DNA of 64,000 bases from Trichopria drosophilae (GCA_030407085.1 CM059587.1:41824501-41888500), one strand, 5' to 3'; positions 48,004 to 61,332 are shown, counted from the stretch's first letter. Program-made: numbers and translations. The notes: generated by a model from the letters alone, not told the origin.

Positions 48004-50465
48004 TGTTGGCCTAGTGACCTACTCGCTTCGCTCGTTCAGAAACTTCAACCCTGTAGCGAGTCGACTACTCGGTAATACTCGTTCGTTTACCAACAGCTTT
48101 CAATTTTATCATACGCTTATGCTGATAATTGTTTGTTGTCTGAACCAGCAAAGAAGGGGGCAGGGTGGGGGCGAAAATAATTAGGCCCAAGAGACTTCGA
48201 TACATATATTTTAACCTATAGTGTTTCTTAGATGTATAAAAATTGAAAATCATTTACACCCATGACCAATGGTCTAGATCGGAGTAAAATTGAAAATGAG
48301 CATTTTCAAAACTTCGACGCCAACCACAGGCCAGCCGAAGTATAAATAACTGAGCGGAAAATTATTCTGGCTGGAATCAGATCCTGATCACGAAGCCTGT
48401 GAACAAAATCAGGTCTTGACCTGTCCCCTTATCAGGCCCTGACATATCGTGTAACGCATTTTCTGTTAAGGCCCTGATCAGACAAATGTACAGGACCTGA
48501 TCAGGTGCTTATGGGCAAATCTCTGGAACTTTTAAATTTCAGCCTCTCAATAAATTTTTTTTTTAAACTTCAAGCACAACATTAGCGTTGGGTATATGTA
48601 TTCATATCTACATAAGAAGTAAAAATGTACGCTCGTGCATCCTTTTTACTCAACGGCATTAAAACTTTGCGGTACAATGTCCAAAATATTGACCACCGGG
48701 ATGATCTTGAAAATTTGATTTTTTGAAAGGTTAATAATTAAATAACGCATTTCCGCCCAATTTTTTAAAAATATCACTTATGTGAGAGTTGAAGAATGGT
48801 ATCCATATATGATTCATTTTTTCCCGGGTTATCACTTATACATAGACTCGAAATACATATTTTGTTTTACAATAGCTCTAATTTGAAACACAGTGCTTAA
48901 ACAAGTATAATAAAGAATTGTTTTTCTTTAAACACATAAAGAACACCAAATTTTATCTGAATAAACATACTTTTAGTTTCTGACCACAATGTTACTAAGC
49001 TTACAGTGTTTAATTCATCGTTAAATTACGACTTTATAAATAGTTCTTTCAATAACTTTGAAAATATATAAAATATAAGAATGCCGCGTACTTTACATAC
49101 TTATATAAGGTATTTACTTACCAGCACACCGAACAACAAGTTGATATTGGCGATATTTTGAATGTGCCACGAAAAATAGTTAATTTTCTGAAATTGGCAC
49201 GTTTTTGGAATGTATGTTTATACTTGTATAACATCAACAGTTTAAGGCGCACACAAATGAGTAAAGTGGCAAACACTTTATTATTGTGTCCTTTAATAAC
49301 CAAAAACAATAAATATTCGATTTCTAAGACGGCGCGGATGATAAATAAACAAGTTTAAATAAGTTTAGAATTTACGAAATTCAAGGGACGGGTACTGTAG
49401 GCTCACTCTATACAATTATATGTGTGGCACATATAATTCATATGAATATATTGCTTTATGAGATGTTTGCCTCCATTTCGCGCAAAAAACACAAGCTTAA
49501 CTCACGCGGCGCAAATACAATACTCATAAGAGTAAAAAAAAACATGCAAGGGACGCATGAAATTTCATTATTTTTTTATCTATAAATAATTATAGAGCGT
49601 CTCTGTAACGTCGAGCGACTTCGAAATTCATCAAGCTTTTTATTTATGATATCTTGATGTATAAAAAAAATATAGCATTTGTGTGAAAGCAATGATGTTC
49701 AAGTAGTGTCACAGGACTCCACAGTTTAAAAGTTCTAGAGATTTGCCCTTATAATGCCCAATATTTCGCATACTTTCCAAATTTCATGGTGAAAATATTT
49801 ACAATACTTTTACGAAACAATAAATTAATTTTTAATGATTTATTATTATCTGACAAGTAAAAAGGCTGCAAAATAAAAAATATTATTTACACATATATAC
49901 GAATTGTATACATATCCATCACATACAATGTGTAAAATATGCTGTGCCGAAACGTTCCTACAAGTAGGATAATGTACAAAATAGAAATGCATTTCCTTAA
50001 TAGGAATGTAGTCGTTGCGCGATCACGCCTAGATCACGAATTACATAAAATTTCTAAGTTAAAAAATTCAGCCGTCCTTATCAGACTCTAAGTAGGCCCC
50101 CTGTTCTGCCCCTGATTTGAAATTTCTAAAGGACTTGGCGATTCCCGGAAATTGAAAATAAGGCAAGCCTTATCAATTCATGGTTTGTCTTGATATAAAA
50201 GTTCACAGGCTTTCCTATATCAGTTATACTTTATTTTGACATAATCAGGGTTTAATCAGGACATATTTAGGCGAACCTGTTCAGGATAACTTGCTGGAAC
50301 CTGATCATATCCTGATCTGGGTACATTCGGGAGTACCTGATCAGTAACGCCTGACTGGAGCCAGATCAGGCCTTGGTATATATTTAGGCTGACTGAATAA
50401 ATTTCCACTCGGATAGTACTTGTAAAACGCTTACTTCACGCACTTCTATTGTAATACACTATATA
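48004..50465. repeat. Dispersed repeat family A, copy 2, split by a transposon
   Basis: 48004-48349 matches copy 1 at 6733-6995 and the match resumes at about 50413-50465 (acgcttacttcacgcacttc). The 2.06 kb in between is a later insertion. This copy also has about 50 extra bases near 48250-48290. Confidence 0.7.
48350..50412. mobile_element. 2.06-kb non-autonomous transposon with CTGATCAGG subterminal arrays
   Basis: The ends CTGAGCGGAAAATTATTC and (reverse complement) CCGAGTGGAAATTTATTC agree at 15 of 18 positions. Within about 170 bases of each end the palindromic word CCTGATCAGG and close variants recur five or more times (left about 48383-48510, right about 50245-50375), as in elements with multiple transposase-binding sites. 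The AT-rich middle has no convincing ORF (the small ones near 49118-49358 lack domains). It is inserted in repeat family A; the target duplication is unclear. Confidence 0.7.
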
Positions 50466-50639
50466 GGGATAATGCGCATGCCTTATCCTCTCTCAAGGTA
50501 AAATTAGCTGTCAATCTTTGAAATACCATGATCCCAGATAACCATCAAATTCTTCTGAATATATTGACAATATCATCGTCCTCTATAAAAAAAATATTGA
50601 AGGATAAGCAATCCGTATAGACAATTTGGTTATTTTTAA

Positions 50640-51330
50640 AAAAGTTTTTCAGTATTATTTTAAAGATCTTTTTTACGACGTTTTTAAAGAATATGTGGAT
50701 GACTCCATAATATAAATCAGATCTAAGTTAGATCTTGCCAATCTCAAAAAAGGTTCAATTTGTAACTGCATAGATTTGTTCAGGAGATGAAGCGCACGAA
50801 ACCAAATTGCACAAACTTTTTTTTATTACATTTTTGTGATCTTTGTTGAGTCTGAAATGTTGATATTTGATGAAAAACTATAGTATAATTTTGTTGTCAA
50901 AGTGATCCCATTCGATATGGTCTGGGTCGAAGTAATACTCATAAGGCTCTACTTGGCACATACAATCCCATTCCCAGATGACTGCATTCTATTTAAACTC
51001 TTATGCTAGAACTCACTGGACACGTCAACTTGATTATTTTCATCTTCATTCATCTTCTACTGCATGACCGTTTATTTTACGAAGAAAATGCATATAACTT
51101 TCTTTGCAGAAAATTTGATACTCGAACTTTTTTGTTTGAACCACTTTTCAATGTGATTTGTATTTTTGAAAATAAATTTAAAAAAAACGCAATTCTTTCT
51201 CATTTATTCGTCGCTTATGGCATAACCGTTGGTTTTACGAAGAAAGTGTACGCATAATTTTGTGTAGAGAATTTAATGGGCTATCTTTTTTGTGAAAAGC
51301 ATTTTTTGCGTGATCTGTTTGGTAGGGATA
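50640..51330. repeat. Dispersed repeat family B, longer copy
   Basis: Shares with 7313-7860 the blocks 'gagtctgaaatgttgatatt', 'tgatgaaaaactatag' and 'ggtctgggtcgaagtaa'. Then come two tandem versions of the 'aagaaaatgcatataacttt' unit (about 51083-51190 and 51238-51330). The ORF 51003-51257 lies in this repeat. Confidence 0.6.
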
Positions 51331-51339
51331 TGTGTTTAT

Positions 51340-54300
51340 CATCGTTAACTTATGGCTGTGTCTAAACTCTGCAAACACAAAAGTAACAGTTATATAACAA
51401 CTATGTAACATTTATTTAACAATGTAACCATTACGTAGATATTGCGTAACTGTTACTTTCCGTGTTTACAGGGAATCCACGTATAAATTAATTTCATATA
51501 AGCTTGGATTTTGCAGTCAAATCGAGTAAATGCTTTCCCCCAAATTGGGGTTTCCTTCTGGGGGACTGACATCCCCCAGACCCCCTGCTAAAGCTATCCT
51601 AACCTAACCAAACACATAAACCTTTGTTGCATCTGTGTCTATCCCATTCATGCATGATATAGGAAACCGTACGTGGATATAGACACTCCGTTAACTTATA
51701 TACTTTTTGTTAACTGTCGTATTGTGTCGTGTTCAACAAAAAAAACTCACAGTTGTTACCTTATCCGTGCTGTACAATAAAATTTTTCATTTTCATTAAC
51801 CCATTAACACCCCAAGCACACTTTTATTTGCTTTAATTTCAGGTATTTCGATAGAAATAGATATCCTACTAATTTCAAAATCACTATTCGAGATTCTTAG
51901 TTATTTACGTTTTTTCAACATTTTAAATTATTTACGAAAAATTCTGCAAAAATTAGACCTTTTCTGATGAATTCTAAGCGTCTTTTGTTCATTGCATTCT
52001 TTGCCAAAAGTTGATAGTTTTGGGGAAATGAATTTTAAATATTACGTTTTTTAACATTTTTAAAAATATCAAAAAAATCTGAAAAATTCCATTATATTTC
52101 TCAATGAATTTTAATTTTTAGAACTTTTTTTAAAGGCTCGAATGTTTTGAGTTGGAGCGTTTGGAAATTCTCATAGTGGATGCCATTTTGAAGTCGAACA
52201 ATGACGTCGGGTAGAAATTAAAATTCAAATGCAATGACTTTTGCACATAGTTTCAACAGAACCCTAATATTCTAATAGCTCGACAAACATTGACAAATAT
52301 TTAATGTTATATGTATATTAAATGTAATGAAATTGCTTCAAGTTATTTGGAACTTATGCAAAACGGTAGAAGGAATCCTCAAACATTCCAGTTTTTTATT
52401 GGACACATAAATCAAATACTGGTATTCTTAATTGCTAAGACGTGCATTTTCAAACTCTTTAAATTTCGGCATATAATCATTTATTTTATCCTAAGCATAT
52501 CTTCTTATTATAATTAATATTCAGGTTTTATTTTCAGATGATCGGATAATAGATGAAAAATTCTGCGTCTGGAATACAGCAATCAATCGCTCATAAATGA
52601 AAATCTATCCAAGGTTGCTTCTTCTGGTCCATCATACATAGGAAAAATAAAAGACTTGTAATTTAACCAGGTATTATTAGAAACTAGTGCTTCTAAAATA
52701 GAATAGTCACTTGTTTAAAGAAAAGAATGTATCTAAAAATGTACAAAAATAATTCCACTGGTCAACAACATTTGATCATCGCAGTAACGTCTTTTTGGTG
52801 CCGAATCCATATCCGTTCGAAGAATTTTTCAATTACCCACTATTTTCGAGAAAAGGGCCATTTACAATTTTCCACATTTTTGTTTTCATAATTTTTTGGG
52901 GTGCAAGGGAACATGACATTTAATCTCGTGACCTCAAATTTTATGCATACGCAATTACTTCCAGAATACATATAAATGTTTTTAGGTCAAAAAAAAATAA
53001 CTGATTATTAACGATAAATTTGAAAATGATCGATTATCGAATATTTCTCGATTGCTTCGTTGCGTATCGACGAGAGGGCTAAGAGTTTTGAAAATGCTCC
53101 AAGCGCGCATTTTAAATGATATAAAATTAATTACATTTAATTTTACATTAATAATATAAATTTAAATTTAAATTATAATATTGTTATACATTCGTAATTT
53201 GGAATTCCGCGCTTTAAATCAAACCTCTCTCTTCCTTTTGTTTTGACAGTCATATTTTGGTTATCTATAATGTGACAGTTTTTTATTAAACCTCAAATAT
53301 TAAAGATCTCATCGGCGTCGTTATTAAGTTAAATAAATAACATTAATACAATGAAAATAAATTAACCTCATTTTGTAAACCTAATGATAATCAGCATAAT
53401 TCTAATATTAGTAATAAAATTGTTTTATCAATTATTAAAAAATATCTGAATAAAAACTGTTGGGTTTGTCATGTTAAGGGCGATATAAAAAAATTTGTAA
53501 TTTTATTTCTCTGAAAATTTCTTGTCATTTGAATGTTTTACAAGATAACCCTTTCCTTATGTCGGGTTATATTAATAATACTCCTTGCAATTTTATAATT
53601 GGTTCAGCTGCTGCTGTAACAATCTACCAATTTTAGCGAACAATACTAGTATTAAGATATTAACAGCTTCCGGAAATAACCTTCGTTATGAATCTATAAG
53701 AAAAACTTCGATAACCATTTTAAATGCAACTATTGAATTAGATGTAATTGTTGAAAATATTCAATCTGATTGTTAGGTCTTGAATATCTTAAAAAGTCGA
53801 AATTAACATCCAAAATTAAAACTTTAATTCATGACAGCTTAATATCTTTTTAATTCGTCTCATTCTTATCTATATTAATAGAATTGATTTTACATTCAAG
53901 AAAAGAAATTGAATAAAAAAGTATTATAATATATGGTTACAAAATTTGCTTCTATTTCTCAAAACATGATAGATACACTGTTAACATTATTATTTTGGAC
54001 AAAAGATAAAATATGGAAAGATTTCCAACACAATCGTCTCAAATAAATGAAAATTAAAGTGATAAATGTGTAAAAACTTAAATCTTCTTATGCTTACAAA
54101 ACAAATATATTAAGTTACTTTAATAGAAATAAATATTCAAATTTAATTTAATTATGTAAATACTTCGAACGAATGTTTACTTACAACATTAAATCGCATT
54201 AAAAACCCGATGTCTTTTCAACCAAGCGCGTAAGGCTTGAAAGTAGTTAATTAAAATTCTGAAAAAAAAATCAGTGTGTGAATCCAGAAAAAAATAGAGT

Positions 54301-55200
54301 TAAAATATTATTACGAAACGTAAATACGGAATGTACAAAATATACTAAGTTATAGAAATACTTTTAATTCCTCTATACCTATATTTCATGAAAATTTGTT
54401 CAGACGTTTTGTTTTAAAAGAAGAAGAAACGATCTGAACACCTCTTCAAAATAAAGTTTTGCTGAAATACAACGTATCTACGATAATATACGCCAAACGT
54501 ATAATTAACGAAAGTCCTTTAATATCATAGATTAAGGAATTGTTGTTAAATACATGATGTACATGAAATTGTGCAGATTTTTATTTTGAAAGCATTTATA
54601 CAATAACAGAGTGCAGTTACAATTTTTAAATCTACTTTGTCAATATAACGATATATTGATTTTATTTTAGAATGTAAAAAATATACCGAATTTCTATTAA
54701 ATCACTGTCGCCTTCACTATCGCCAGAATATATCGAGTATTTTAGACTTTAATTGGTCGTGATTATTTTGACTGTATTGTATATTGGCACAGATTCCTGT
54801 TACCTTTAAAGCGGTTGCATATAATTATAGATAAACTTGCGTGTGCATATTTCTCGTACTTGCATTAAAGCCTGTACTGTGTTTGCTCTGAAACCCTAGT
54901 AAGCATAATATTTCATTCATGAGATAGTTAAAAATGTTATAGGAGTAGCATAAATTAAAATCGAAATTAATTTTTAGTATCATATTAGGTCTAAGTGCTT
55001 TCATGACGTTGGAATTATTACGGTATAACTAAATTAATATCCTTTCAGTTTGCATTTTCTGCATTCACATAATTTCTAAATATTGGAACTTATCGTTGTT
55101 AAAAAGACAGTGATTTTTAAATCTTGAAATAAAATTTGAAAAACTTAAATTTGGATCAATTTAAATCTCAAGATTTTATCTTATCAAAGTATGTATACTA
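51340..55200. other. AT-rich, no gene recognised
   Basis: Contains a small GC-richer patch (about 51535-51600, 'gggggactgacatcccccag' palindrome). The ORFs at 52311-52517 and 53585-53776 show neither domains nor splice signals that combine into a gene. Confidence 0.4.
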
Positions 55201-55419
55201 GGGTAGTTCAGAACACAAAAAATTCTTTTATTCTTCTTACATTGGAGTGAATTCTTGTAGAATGTCGAAAAAATATACAACTTTTTGCGTTTTTTTACGA
55301 CATCAACCCGGCTCGCAAGTCGCTTGAAGTTTGAACTTTTAATGAAAAAGTGGATGTTTCAGTTTTGTTCGTGATAGATCTCGAAACATTCCAAACGTTC
55401 GATATAAACGACAGTATAT

Positions 55420-55800
55420 GAATTTGAAGTCAGAATTTCAAAATTCAATATGGTTGATTCAAAATGGCGGGAACCAAAAGGCGAATTCTTACATTGTAAA
55501 TCAGAATTTAGCAAAGAACGATACAAGTAAGTAATTGAAGACCACGATTTTAACTCAGTTGTATTGAATTTTGCAATTCTGACTTCAAATTCGTATTCAG
55601 CGACCCCAAAAATGTATGGTACCGTAAATGTACTGTCGTTTATATTGCACGTATGGATGATTGATTTGCCCAATTCGATCGCTAAAACACAATCTTCCTA
55701 CGTTTGAGCGGCCACAGTGGAGAAGCTTGTTTTTCAATCTTGTAATTTCGACTTCGGAGTCATGACCAGCGACCTTCAAAACTATAGAGTACATAGTTTC
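55420..55800. repeat. 'gaccccgaaa' dispersed repeat, mirrored copies
   Basis: 'aatttgaagtcagaatttca' and 'aaaatggcgg' (55419-55469) are followed in reverse sense by 'ctgacttcaaattcgtattc' and 'agcgaccccaaaaatg' (55578-55614) and a further copy near 55748-55775. Typical words of the family are 'tcagattcgtaatcagcgac' and 'gccatattggatccgccatt'. Confidence 0.6.
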
Positions 55801-56539
55801 TCAAAACATTTTGCTTTTAATGGTTAAAAGCGCATTTATCCAAAATCGTTCGACCTCGTCTTCCCACGCCGCGCCGTTAATATGAATCAGACAATGGAAA
55901 ACCATGTACTATTTTGTTTTGTAACAGTAGAAAACACAAATACGTGAATGTATTCAGTGCCAAATATTTGCCTTTATGATTTGCGTGAAATTTAGACTCG
56001 TGGAAAAATTATTCCTAGGATGGTTAAAAAAAATTCTTGGAAAGTATCGAAAAACAATGAACCAGTTTTTTTATTTTTATTTTAATTGACATTAACCTGG
56101 CGTGCAAGTCGTTTGCAGTTTAAATTCCTAACGATAAACTGGAGTTTTTCAAATTACTCGTCATAATTTTGAAATCAACACTATTGAAACATTGAAATTT
56201 AAAAGTAAAATTTAGTTAATAGTTTAGTCGTACCTTTTTTTCGTTAAAAAATATATTTTTTAGACATTTGCCTCAAATTTTCAGGAAATATAGTTTCAAA
56301 AGTATATACTTCGAAATGATTATATAAGTATTCTGGATTTTTTTTTTTAGTTTTTTTGCTATATTTTTTAAAAATACCGTGAAAATTCCATTTTTTTCTA
56401 TGATTTGTCTCAGTTTTCGTGCACTTTTGCGCATGCGCAGCCTCGGAGAAGTAATCCAAACCCAAATTTGGGTCCCTTGGAAAATTTCCAATCAATTATG
56501 CACTCAGATATACTTTTATTTTAATTTATTTTCTTGGTA

Positions 56540-56803
56540 CAGTAGAGTCCCGGTATATTTGCCCGCTCGGTTCCTCGCTTTCCCCTCCCGACTCCTTATA
56601 TTTATCAAAAGAAGAGAAACGACGCTTCTCCCATTCTTCTCAGTCGCGTTACGTTCGTGACGTCACAGCAGGCCCTTCCTGAGGCCCCAGTGCGCAAGGT
56701 GGGGGAAAAAGAGAGCGGCGACAGATAAATATAACGAGATGGAACTGGGCAAATATGCTGGAACGTAAATATAGCGAGAGGCACATATACCGGGACTCTA
56801 CTG
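56540..56803. mobile_element. Pogo/Tigger-like MITE, copy B (uninterrupted)
   Basis: Ends CAGTAGAGTCCCGGTATATT and (reverse complement) CAGTAGAGTCCCGGTATATG, flanked by TA at 56538-56539 and 56804-56805. 264 bases, GC-richer than its surroundings, no ORF with a domain. Compared with copy A it is the empty form and lies in the opposite orientation. Confidence 0.88.
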
Positions 56804-57284
56804 TATATTGTATCGAAAATAAATTAAAATAAAGTATCAGAATGCATGATTGATTGGAAATTTACCAAGAGCTTTAAGTATATGAGAATTTTCTGGATTT
56901 TTGTTCACATTGGAATCTATTTTTCGTGCATATTTTTTGTGCTTATAATAAAATTAATGTAGTACAATTAATATTTCTTATAATTTATTATAATTTAAAC
57001 ATTTGTGTTTATTCTTACAAATAAAATAATACGAAACTTTTGTTATTTTACAAATTCTTTTTTAAATATTCATTAAATAAATTTATAACTTTAGTACGGT
57101 TCACTTTATATTTATCCGACGATTGAATTATGGCGTTATTTATACAACAAAGTATTTTTGAAAATAGCACTTTTAAAACAATCGGTTCATCAGGCCAATA
57201 AAAAAAGTGTTAACTCTTTGAAGCATGCATTTTTCTTTGCGCTGAAAATAGCTGAAATCTGTTACTCGGGAGTTTTCGGGGTCG

Positions 57285-57890
57285 TTGATTACGAATCTGA
57301 CCTCAGAATTTTAAAAAACTGTAGCCGACTGAAATCTAGGATGAATCTGACTTCTTTTTACATTTCGGTCAGCCATTTTGGATGCTCTATTTTGAATTTT
57401 TAAAATATGAGGTCAGATTCGTAATCAGTGGTCCCGAAAATCCCCAAGTACCCAATTTCATCTCGATCACGTAAATTTTTGCAACTCCGTCGACCATATT
57501 GGATCCGCCATTTTTAATGTTGAAAATCTGCGGCCAGATTCGTAATCAGCGACCCCGAAAGAGCATCGATTGTTTCCCTTCCGGTTAGCATTCGAACCAT
57601 GTAATTTTATGAAGAAGCGTCCGCACTTCTCATCAGGGTAGCCAGATTTTACCGATAAATCGCCAAATTCCCATTTGAAATGTACATCCCCACTTAGCCT
57701 ATCTGGCAATCCTGCTTCTCATGTCGAATGCAAACCGGAAGGGAAACAATCGATGCTCTTGGGTGTACCCAATATCACCTCGATGAAGTAAATTTGTGCA
57801 ATTCCGTCGGCCATATTGGATCCGCCATTTTGAATATTGAAAATCTGAGGTTAGATTCGTAATCAGAGACCCCGAAAACTTCGCCACCCC
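57285..57890. repeat. Cluster of 'gaccccgaaa' dispersed repeats
   Basis: Successive copies carry 'cgttgattacgaatctgacc', 'cagattcgtaatcagtggtc', 'gaccatattggatccgccat', 'cagattcgtaatcagcgacc' and 'cggccatattggatccgcca'. The unit is roughly 100-130 bases. One copy is split by the MITE at 57560-57760. Confidence 0.7.
57560..57760. mobile_element. 200-bp MITE with 36-bp nearly perfect inverted ends
   Basis: Left AGAGCATCGATTGTTTCCCT, then TCCGGTTAGCATTCGA, matches the reverse complement of the right end with one mismatch over about 36 bases. It interrupts a dispersed repeat right after 'gaccccgaa'. No ORF; the target duplication is not resolved. Confidence 0.8.
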
Positions 57891-57899
57891 CGATTCTTC

Positions 57900-58720
57900 T
57901 CCACGTATATTTTCAGTAAAAAATCCACCATTTTTACACTTTCTTTAATTTTTTTAAACCATATAACATGATAATTAGTTAAAAATATTGATTTATTTAC
58001 GTTTCCTAACATGTTCTTGAAGTAAGGAAGCAAAAAATTGCAGCAAAATGAATTAATAAATACCTTAAATATGTAAATAAAAGGGTGCTTCGAAGGGTTA
58101 ACATTTTTGTAAGATTTTCTATTTTTTAAAATCCTAAGGTTTAGATTACACTTTCTGCATGACTAATATTTTGGATGTAAAAAAAAAGTCCAATGCGAAA
58201 AAATCAAGAAAATCTCATATACTTAACTTTTGATAAATTTTCAATCAATTATGCATTCTAATACTTTATTTTAATTTATTTGGGATTGGAAATTTTCCAA
58301 GAATCCTAATTTGGCGATTACAAAAAAGTACGCGTTTATTATTTATATTTATAGTTTTTTTTTTAAATAACTCGATTTTACTAAACATTTAATAATGAAT
58401 TTTACTAATTGCAAAATTTAAAGTTGTAGTATTTGTTGGCTGACCAAACAAATACTCGAACTACTTAAACCAGAAATAAATATTGAGGTTATGTTTAAGT
58501 TTCCCTTTTTACTTACTCGTGCGAATTCGGTACGGCAAATATAATAAATTATACTAAAATGAACCGTAGGTAATTTTAATCGCCTAAAATGACAAAGAAA
58601 GAAATCGAAATTATCTGTATACAATCTACCAGTGCATTCAAGTCACAACAAAAGGCAATATCAGCCTTTTGTTTACACATTTTTTAATATCTGTGAAAAA
58701 TAGGAAAATATTTTATACAG
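57900..58720. other. AT-rich 5' flank of the vezatin-like gene
   Basis: No gene or element recognised. The last 100 bases should include promoter and 5' UTR of the gene starting at 58725. A possible acceptor-like 'ttttatacag' ends at 58720, so an upstream non-coding exon cannot be excluded. Confidence 0.4.
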
Positions 58721-58724
58721 AAAT

Positions 58725-61332
58725 ATGGATTTCGAGATAGAAGAGGACGAAGATGTTGTTTTGGAGGTAAATTTCATAGATAAATATAAATATATAATAA
58801 ACCCTTGTAAAAAATTTAATGTCAAACTATATAATTACTACATTACAATATTTTGTAATTGTAATACAATTCATGTTAATTTGCACTTTTTAAGCAGAAA
58901 TATTGACACCTCATTGTTATTATGAAAATTTAAATAATATATTTAAACAAAATTCACCTTTTGCCTATTTTATTACATATTTAATTAACATTTCATTTAA
59001 AGAACCAAATTACATTAATTCCAGAAATGTTTTAATACTAAATATGATATTTAATGTTAGGATAGCGAATTGCACAAACTCCTTCAACGAATTGGTTATA
59101 CGGACATCGAGTATGCTCCGATTCACAAGGTCAAATCTTTGGAACCCAAAGAAAATACATTTATAAAGGTTTACTTTTCACCTGTATTAACATATATAAT
59201 TGTAAAAGTTTAAACTAAGTATATGACATAGTTTTTTGTAGTTGAGAACATGGGGTCAATCTTTTTGCCACCAACTTCAATTTTATTATCGTCAAACTAC
59301 ACAGGTAAGATTTGTAATAAAGTCCATAAAAAGTGAAAAATTAAAATGTTATATTTGTAGGAAAATCAAGTGCGACAAGAACAATTAAAAACAATCTTGA
59401 AATCTGAAGTTTTATTAGATGATCATACATCCGAAATTCAAGATTTTTTAAATAAAAATTATGATAATCGATGGAAGTAAGAGATAATATTACTGATCTA
59501 TAAATAACTTGAATTTAATACAGATTAATTTCTAGACAAACTTTGGAATGGTTGCCACTGGCTGGTCCATTGTTGGCTGCTTCATTACATACCTTAATTC
59601 TGAAACAAAAAAATGTTATTCCAACTGCTATTGCTATTTCTACGATTGTATTAACATCCTATTTTAAGTTTCAAAGATCCTGCACAACAAGGAACTTGAA
59701 ACAAATAATATCGTTGCAAAATGACCTGCACTCTATTTCTAAACGAGTTCTAAAAATTTTGCGACGTGGCCAGAATTTACGTGCACAAACAAGTGATAAA
59801 TTTGAGTGAGTACACAAATATTCGAAGATAAATTTAAATCTTACATGAAACGTTTAAAATTTTTGTCACCAGAATACTCGGGAAAGAGAAACAGCAATTT
59901 ATTATTCCAATGAAGGAATTACTTTTACAGATTTTTAAAAATCTCTCACAAATCTACTATGACAATTCCAAGACAATTTTAAAACTACTTCCACCCACAC
60001 GCTGCTTGAATGATTTAGTAACTGAATTAAAAGATGAATTTTCTGAAATTGCCGAACATAATGAAAATCAGACTATGAAGGTTAAATATTATTGTTTATA
60101 TAAATTTATAAATTCATGACTAAATTACGTTTTACTTATAGAACTGGTATTACACGTATGTATTGACACAATCTGAAATGTTACACGTCTTAGCAATGGC
60201 GTATAACGGAATCATTGAATGGAAGGATTATAGAATACCAGAAAAAAAGTTGAATGACATGTTTAAATTGTTAATTCCTGTTTTAAAGGATTATCATTTC
60301 AAGGCATTTGAAATTATGAAAGAATATGACAAGCGGGAAATTCAACCAATTCGACGAGAATTTAGGTAATATAACAAAAAATCATTGCGACACAGATCAT
60401 ATAATTGTAAATTTAATTTCAGAAATACTTCAAATTCTAAATTCCAAGATTTATACATTCATCTAGATTTGACGTCAAATCGAATACAACAATCGTATCA
60501 AGAAATTATATCTATGCTTAATAAAATTGATTCATTAACAGATGAAACTAATGACGATTTTATTGAATCGCTTGTGCAAAGTATGGATGATGCATATAAA
60601 CAAATTGAAACTGCAAGAAGTTTTGCGGAATTTAGTACATTGCTCTTGGCAAAACTGCAGAATCAAATATCGAAAAAGGAACTTCCTGATGCGGAGTTAC
60701 CACTTTTTCCTACGGAAGAATGTAAAACAGTTATTATTAATGAAGATCCAGAAATTTTAGATGAAGTTTTTGAAGAATACATTAATGAAGAATACCTCAA
60801 ACCTCTTAGCAAGGACTGTGATGAAGAATTACCTGATTTTAAAATTAGTAAATTACTTGCCAAGAATTTAATAGGTGAATTAAAAGAAGTATTGATCGAA
60901 AAGCAAAAGTCAATGTCCGAAAGAGAATTAATAGCGTTAAGAAGAATGTACAAAAACATTAAGAAAATCTCCATCAGCGATCAATGTTCTAACGATACTG
61001 CAGTTCCTCCACCTTTATCATCTCTTCCTCCACCGCCTCCACCTTTATCGTCTGTTCCTCCACCGCCTCCACCTTTACCATCCGTTCAATCGCAAACCAG
61101 TGAAAAGTGTTTCAAGAAGGTACGAACCCCTGTACCTCTTCCTAGAGTTAAAACATTCAAAACTGAACCAGACGCTGCTGAAATTCCCAGATTATCGATT
61201 AAACAATGCTCCTCTTCATTTGTCTTCCCAGAAAATTTTAAATTTGTGGAGGAAACATTTGACGGTAGTGGGGAAAATTCAGAAGAAGAATTTGCTGGTG
61301 CTGATTGTGAAGACAATGATCCAGAGACATAG
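58725..61332 (+). CDS. Vezatin-like two-pass membrane protein (8 exons, about 650 aa)
   Basis: Exons: 58725-58766, 59061-59168, 59242-59304, 59361-59476, 59524-59805, 59873-60080, 60142-60365, 60423-61332. All introns are GT-AG and the phases join without stops; 1953 bases make 650 residues. The acidic head (MDFEIEEDEDVVLE, then DSELHKLLQRIGYTDIE) and two adjacent hydrophobic segments (about 119-136 and 141-157) fit vezatin. So do the long helical cytosolic part (about 160-530), a proline-rich tandem repeat (PPPPPPLSSV, about 543-568), and an acidic tail after LSIKQ. Vezatin is an adherens-junction membrane protein in vertebrates; the fly homologue (Vezl) links dynein to cargo. Identification is from recalled family features, without alignment. 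Exon 5 has two in-frame acceptors 12 bases apart. It is the only well-supported host gene here. Confidence 0.82.

Noticed and set aside
58772..59040. ORFs 58725-58925 and 58903-59166 as independent genes
   Set aside because: The first continues past a donor into intron 1 of the vezatin-like gene and the second spans that intron; the spliced model explains both.
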